In this document: in pieces, positions 43,253-47,147 of the stretch
Numbering within the stretch: the stretch's first letter is position 1
Layout of the letters: each line of letters starts with the position of its first letter
From: an uncultured Muribaculaceae bacterium
GTDB taxonomy: Bacteria > Bacteroidota > Bacteroidia > Bacteroidales > Muribaculaceae
Assembly: GCA_910586475.1 (NCBI GenBank)
Contig: CAJUHM010000015.1
Location: 1-47,147, forward strand
Direction of reading: 5' to 3'
Length of the DNA: 47,147 nucleotides
Program-made: the position numbers and the translations under genes
Notes under the pieces: model-generated
What the model was told of the DNA's origin: nothing
Databases searched by the model: none
The model's input: the letters and a program-made list of their open reading frames with translations, nothing else

Positions 43253-44122
43253 ATGCTAAACAGACTTATCATATTGCTTGGAACAGTCTTACTGCTGTCC
43301 ATCGGATCCTTTGCCAAGAAGAAGCCTGATTATCCACAGTCAGAAATAAAGGTGGAATATAATTATCATTACAAGTTCATGCGTAAGGGCGACGGTGCAA
43401 CAGTAGATAAAAACACACCGTTCATCCTTCTTGCCAACCGCAGTCAGAGCAAGTTTTATTGTCCGAGCACCGAGTTCAAGGATTCGCTGGAATCGACACC
43501 TTCGGGGCGCGCGAAAGCCAATCGGATGTTTGATGCCGCGGTCGCTGCTTATGTTCAAAACCGAGATCGAAGCGCTATGGACGGTGTGGTCTATCACTCA
43601 CGGCTATATGTGCTTAAAGATTTTGCTAAATCCATTTCGACCATCTACGATGAGGCCGGGATGGGAGAATGTGGTTATTATGACGAGCCTTTCTCCGAAA
43701 TAGATTGGGTGATAGTGGAAGACAGCACAAAAACAATCTTGGACTATCAAAGCATCATGGCAAATGCCGATTATCACGGTCGAAAGTGGACAGTGTGGTT
43801 CACTCCTGAAATTCCCGTGCAAGATGGTCCGTGGAAATTCTGCGGGCTTCCGGGACTTGTTATGGAAGCACGTGAACCGTCAGGACAACATAGTTTCATT
43901 GCTACTGGAATTGAAGCAAGCTCACAGCCGATTTTCCCCATTTTCAACACGGAATATGAGAAGATGGACAGAATTGACATGCTCAGAGCTGCAAGGCATT
44001 ACAGAGAAAACAGCAATGCGATGTTCAAGGCTGCGACCGGAGCTGAACTCGGCGGAGGCTTTGATGCACCCGCAACCGAAGAAAGCCGCAAATACGACTA
44101 TCTCGAAACCGACTATCATTGA
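43253..44122 (+). CDS. GLPGLI family protein 1
   Basis: 289 residues, signal peptide (IILLGTVLLLSIGSFA). The family hallmark is intact: HGRKWTVWFTPEIPVQDGPW followed by KFCGLPGLVMEA. GLPGLI proteins are Bacteroidota exported proteins of unknown function, often encoded with TonB-linked outer-membrane proteins carrying CarboxypepD_reg domains; that pairing is seen at the end of this cluster. It ends 2 nt before GLPGLI protein 2. The N-terminal half differs strongly from its paralogues while the core motif is nearly the same. Confidence 0.9.
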   Translation: MLNRLIILLGTVLLLSIGSFAKKKPDYPQSEIKVEYNYHYKFMRKGDGATVDKNTPFILLANRSQSKFYCPSTEFKDSLESTPSGRAKANRMFDAAVAAYVQNRDRSAMDGVVYHSRLYVLKDFAKSISTIYDEAGMGECGYYDEPFSEIDWVIVEDSTKTILDYQSIMANADYHGRKWTVWFTPEIPVQDGPWKFCGLPGLVMEAREPSGQHSFIATGIEASSQPIFPIFNTEYEKMDRIDMLRAARHYRENSNAMFKAATGAELGGGFDAPATEESRKYDYLETDYH

Positions 44123-44124
44123 TT

Positions 44125-44985
44125 ATGAAAAGAATATTTGCTTGCATATTTCTGACTATTGGTGCAATTACAGCCAATGCCGACAACTGGATGAAGGATG
44201 CGGAGCCGGCAATCATGGAGGTGCATTATTCCCGAATTGAGGTGTATGATACGACAATGCGGGCGTCGCGCTTCTCCAAAGACCCGGTGATTCTGCGTGT
44301 TGGCAAGGATAAATCGGTGTTTTTTGGTGCTAAAAGGTTATGGGAGGATTCCATCAAGGCTGTGGATCCGGCTACATTCTGGGAAATTGACAGAGCAAGA
44401 GTAATGAGTGACAAAAGAGATGATACACAGCTGTTATCCGGTCACTATTGGAATTATATCTACAAAAACATCCCTGACGGGAAAGTGACAGAACGTGCCT
44501 ATTTCGATATGGAGCATTGGCAATATACCGAAGACTGGGAAAAACCGGAATGGGAAATATTGGATGAGTCGAAAGAGATAATCGGCTACCAGTGCTTTAA
44601 GGCCGTTACCGATTACCGGGGACGCAAATGGACAGCATGGTTTGCTCCGGAAATACCTGTTCAAGATGGACCGTGGAAACTTTGTGGACTCCCGGGCCTG
44701 ATTCTTGAGGCATACGATAATAATGAGGAGTATCGTTTTGAGGCTGACGGACTAATTCAAAATCCGAACTCCGAAGTCGGAATTTTCACATATGACGAAC
44801 GAAAAGGATATATCACTGTGACCCGCGACAAGTTTTTCAACAATTGGTGGAAATACAAGCATTCCAATTTTGGGGCAAAAATGAACGCAGCCTATGGTGT
44901 CGGCCCAAAAGCCACACCCGAAGACAAAAAGCCAAGGATTGTCCACTACGACAAAGAGGAAACCAACTATCCCCACGACTTATGA
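44125..44985 (+). CDS. GLPGLI family protein 2
   Basis: 286 residues from the ATG at 44125 (a TTG two codons earlier is also in frame). Signal peptide IFACIFLTIGAITANA. Core motif RGRKWTAWFAPEIPVQDGPW followed by KLCGLPGLILEA. Second of three paralogues; function unknown. Its last bases overlap the start of the S41 protease gene (ATGA), so the two are translationally coupled. Confidence 0.9.
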   Translation: MKRIFACIFLTIGAITANADNWMKDAEPAIMEVHYSRIEVYDTTMRASRFSKDPVILRVGKDKSVFFGAKRLWEDSIKAVDPATFWEIDRARVMSDKRDDTQLLSGHYWNYIYKNIPDGKVTERAYFDMEHWQYTEDWEKPEWEILDESKEIIGYQCFKAVTDYRGRKWTAWFAPEIPVQDGPWKLCGLPGLILEAYDNNEEYRFEADGLIQNPNSEVGIFTYDERKGYITVTRDKFFNNWWKYKHSNFGAKMNAAYGVGPKATPEDKKPRIVHYDKEETNYPHDL

Positions 44986-46109
44986 ACCGACTTGTCACAT
45001 ATCTGCTGCTTCTCGTTCTCGCGGTAAGTGCCGCGGCTCAGGACAATGTGTCGGGAAACAATGCATATGATTCGCTGCTTACGGTGGCTCAAAACATTGA
45101 AGACTTCGATTTCGCTCTTAAAGAATTGGAAACCAGTTATGCCGGTTTTGACACTTATGTCAACGATTCAACCCGTCAGGAATATGATTCGATTGTATCG
45201 ACACTTAGGCAGCAAATCGAAACAAACGGACGGCTAGGATATGATGCGGCCTTATTTTTATATTCATGGTTTGATGACGGACATCTCGGAATGGATATGG
45301 GTAGTTATAAAGAAACAGGCAAATATATGTCGGATCGAAGGAAGTATCAGCCTTACGGGATGATCCGTCCATATTTGCCTGAACCGACAGCAACGCAGGT
45401 CAACTCCAAAACATACCTGATACGCTTGCCTGAATTCGATGAGGAAATCGTTTCGTCTGAATGGCTCGGAAACGCTATCGGTGAATTCAATTCTTCCACA
45501 TGCGAGAATCTTATAATCGATGTGCGCGGTAACGGAGGAGGTGATGAACGAATATGGCATCAGTTGTTGCCATTGTTTCATGACCATCCAGGCGTCACCA
45601 AAAGTGTAGAGTTCAGAATGTCGGACAACAATATCGAATATCTTAAACAAGCAGCTGCCGAATTTCCGGAGGCTCAAATGATTCTGGATAAGTATAACAA
45701 AACCAAGGAATCATATATTCTTTTGACAGACAACGAGGATCTTGAGATAGAAGTTCCGGAATATACAGGGAAAAAGCCCCATAAGGTGGCATTCATCATA
45801 GATGCTAACAATGGATCGGCAACTGAAGAGTTGCTGATACAGGCCAAGGCGATATCTGATAGGACAATTATTTATGGCAAAGAGTACACTGGCGGTTGTC
45901 TTGATTGCTCATCAGTAAGGGAATCGGCATTGCCCAATAGTGGATATCCGATTTTCATACCTACTGCAAGGTCGTGCAGATTGCCAAATAACGGCATTGA
46001 CAAAACAGGTATAGCTCCTGACGTGGTAATACCCATCGATTATCCCACTTCTCTGGCGGATAATATTGACGAGTGGACTCTTTGGATTGCAAACGAATTA
46101 GAAAAATAG
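44982..46109 (+). CDS. S41 family (C-terminal-processing-like) peptidase, exported
   Basis: 375 residues from the ATG at 44982 in the ATGA overlap; the longer frame upstream is a shadow of the GLPGLI gene. Signal peptide MNRLVTYLLLLVLAVSAAAQ. The S41 core is visible: DDGHLGM, ENLIIDVRGNGGGDERIW, VAFIIDANNGSATEELL with the candidate nucleophile Ser in GSATE, KEYTGGCLD, and the C-terminal GIAPDVVIPIDYP. No PDZ domain is apparent. Probably a periplasmic or surface protease that may process the cluster's receptor or GLPGLI proteins (inference). Its first 25 residues share 16 identities with those of the receptor at 46998, including the start of the mature protein (NVSG). Confidence 0.88.
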   Translation: MNRLVTYLLLLVLAVSAAAQDNVSGNNAYDSLLTVAQNIEDFDFALKELETSYAGFDTYVNDSTRQEYDSIVSTLRQQIETNGRLGYDAALFLYSWFDDGHLGMDMGSYKETGKYMSDRRKYQPYGMIRPYLPEPTATQVNSKTYLIRLPEFDEEIVSSEWLGNAIGEFNSSTCENLIIDVRGNGGGDERIWHQLLPLFHDHPGVTKSVEFRMSDNNIEYLKQAAAEFPEAQMILDKYNKTKESYILLTDNEDLEIEVPEYTGKKPHKVAFIIDANNGSATEELLIQAKAISDRTIIYGKEYTGGCLDCSSVRESALPNSGYPIFIPTARSCRLPNNGIDKTGIAPDVVIPIDYPTSLADNIDEWTLWIANELEK

Positions 46110-46131
46110 CTCCTGCTGATTATTCCTGAAT

Positions 46132-47001
46132 ATGAAAAGGCCTCTCACATATCTACTTTGTTTAATCGCTACACTTCCGGTGTTTGCAGAGTCTCCCCGA
46201 GCTTTCCTCAAGGCGGAATATGAATCCATGTCGAAATCCATCAACACAAAAACAGGTGACACCATCACCAACAATAGTGACTTTGTGTTAAGAATAGGAC
46301 AAGGTCAGTCATTCTATTTTGACCCGCAGACCAACCGCATAGACTCTCTCGAAAATGACCCGCAAGGTAAGATTATGCTTGAACAGGCCGACGCCGCTGC
46401 TATGCAGAAAGCAATAGCCAACATGAACGCGGGGTTAGGAGAGACATGGTTTGATATCCGCAAGAAGATGGGTATTAACCGTGGCAGCCGCTACAAAAAC
46501 ATGAAGAATTTTGAGTTACGTACCATTACAGTCTGGGACTCACAGATGGGCGACCGCTATCGTTATCCGGTGGAGATGGACGATTTGCAATGGGAGCTTC
46601 ATGACTCGACCAAGATCGTGCTGGATTATGAGTGTCAGCTTGCCGTTGCCGACTATCACGGACGGAAATGGTATGCGTGGTTTGCTCCGGAAATCCCGGT
46701 GCAGGATGGTCCGTGGCAGCTGTGCGGTCTTCCCGGTCTTATAATGGAGGCTATCACTGCCGATGGCGAATATGAATTCTCAATCAAGGGCATACAGCAA
46801 TGTGACGAACCACTCGGTGATCCTTATGAAAACCCTGATAAGATTTTCAACTCCCCCCGCAAAGCCGTTCTGCGCATGAAGGATTATGGGCGTCGTAACC
46901 GAGCCGCTCAGGTGAGTGCAATGACCGGAGGGAAAGTCAATATACAACAGACAGAATACAAAAATAATATAGACTTTATTGAAACAGATTACCACGAATG
47001 A
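46132..47001 (+). CDS. GLPGLI family protein 3
   Basis: 289 residues, signal peptide (YLLCLIATLPVFA). Core motif HGRKWYAWFAPEIPVQDGPW followed by QLCGLPGLIMEA; it ends DFIETDYHE, like the YLETDYH end of paralogue 1. Closest in layout to the family's usual partner arrangement, since its stop overlaps the start of the CarboxypepD_reg outer-membrane protein gene (ATGA). Confidence 0.9.
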   Translation: MKRPLTYLLCLIATLPVFAESPRAFLKAEYESMSKSINTKTGDTITNNSDFVLRIGQGQSFYFDPQTNRIDSLENDPQGKIMLEQADAAAMQKAIANMNAGLGETWFDIRKKMGINRGSRYKNMKNFELRTITVWDSQMGDRYRYPVEMDDLQWELHDSTKIVLDYECQLAVADYHGRKWYAWFAPEIPVQDGPWQLCGLPGLIMEAITADGEYEFSIKGIQQCDEPLGDPYENPDKIFNSPRKAVLRMKDYGRRNRAAQVSAMTGGKVNIQQTEYKNNIDFIETDYHE

Positions 47002-47147
47002 ACCGTCTGATCGCATATCTGCTGTTTCTTCTTGTCGCAATCGATGCCGTGGCACAGGTCAACGTGTCGGGGGCGGTCGTTGACAAGGAGAACAATGAGC
47101 CTCTGGCCGGGGCATCTGTGATTGTCAAGGACGCGGCCGGCAAGATA
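46998..47147 (+). CDS. CarboxypepD_reg-domain outer-membrane protein, N-terminus only
   Basis: 50 codons before the window ends. Signal peptide MNRLIAYLLFLLVAIDAVAQ, then VNVSGAVVDKENNEPLAGAS and VIVKDAAGKI, the first strands of a carboxypeptidase-regulatory-like domain, as at the N-terminus of TonB-dependent or beta-barrel proteins. GLPGLI genes commonly precede such receptors in Bacteroidota, which fits. The barrel itself lies outside the window. Confidence 0.85.
   Translation, partial: MNRLIAYLLFLLVAIDAVAQVNVSGAVVDKENNEPLAGASVIVKDAAGKI

Overview
The window reads as chromosomal DNA of a gut Bacteroidales bacterium, most likely Muribaculaceae (S24-7), though this assignment is inferred. The evidence is a SusC/SusD pair, BACON and GLPGLI proteins, many SPII lipoproteins, a GH92 mannosidase, the clpP-clpX-recQ order, no visible Shine-Dalgarno sites, and Bacteroidota-type promoters (TTTG, about 20 nt, TAnnTTTG) ahead of several genes. 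There is no rRNA, CRISPR array, intact IS or prophage; one tRNA-Gln(CTG) is present.

Layout. 1-2130: an edge-truncated unknown gene and a K+/H+ antiporter, both minus, with a palindromic repeat between them. 2290-10683: a five-gene plus-strand operon of exported proteins (PEGA repeats, seven BACON repeats, fimbrillin-like plus SUMF1-like, a small periplasmic protein, an LPP20-like protein), led by a G9 tract and a second repeat copy and closed by a strong hairpin. 10777-11377: an AT-rich orphan secreted protein. 11395-18992: a patatin lipase (minus), then uvrB, a YgiQ radical SAM protein and an S9 peptidase (plus). 19096-21781: small lipoproteins, a DUF6155-like protein and a TlpA-like thioredoxin. 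21819-23973: two paralogous exported proteins with basic low-complexity N-termini and a shared, unrecognised C-terminal domain. 24129-31786: third repeat copy, ftsE, recQ, clpX, clpP and a GH92 enzyme, all minus. 32182-41376: a metallophosphoesterase broken by one frameshift, then SusC, SusD and a BACON lipoprotein, resembling a small nutrient-uptake locus. 41573-42600: tRNA-Gln, a 5'-truncated and frameshifted gene remnant, and about 250 nt of densely nested inverted repeats that look like a structured RNA. 42606-47147: a Crp/Fnr regulator, then a tightly packed run of GLPGLI, GLPGLI, S41 protease, GLPGLI and the start of a CarboxypepD_reg outer-membrane protein.

The most interesting items are the structured element upstream of the Crp/Fnr gene (42355-42600), the three-copy palindromic repeat whose apical hairpin keeps pairing while its sequence changes, the S41 protease whose signal peptide matches that of the receptor two genes on, the surface-protein operon, and the two disrupted genes. 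All calls come from reading the sequence; no database search was run.
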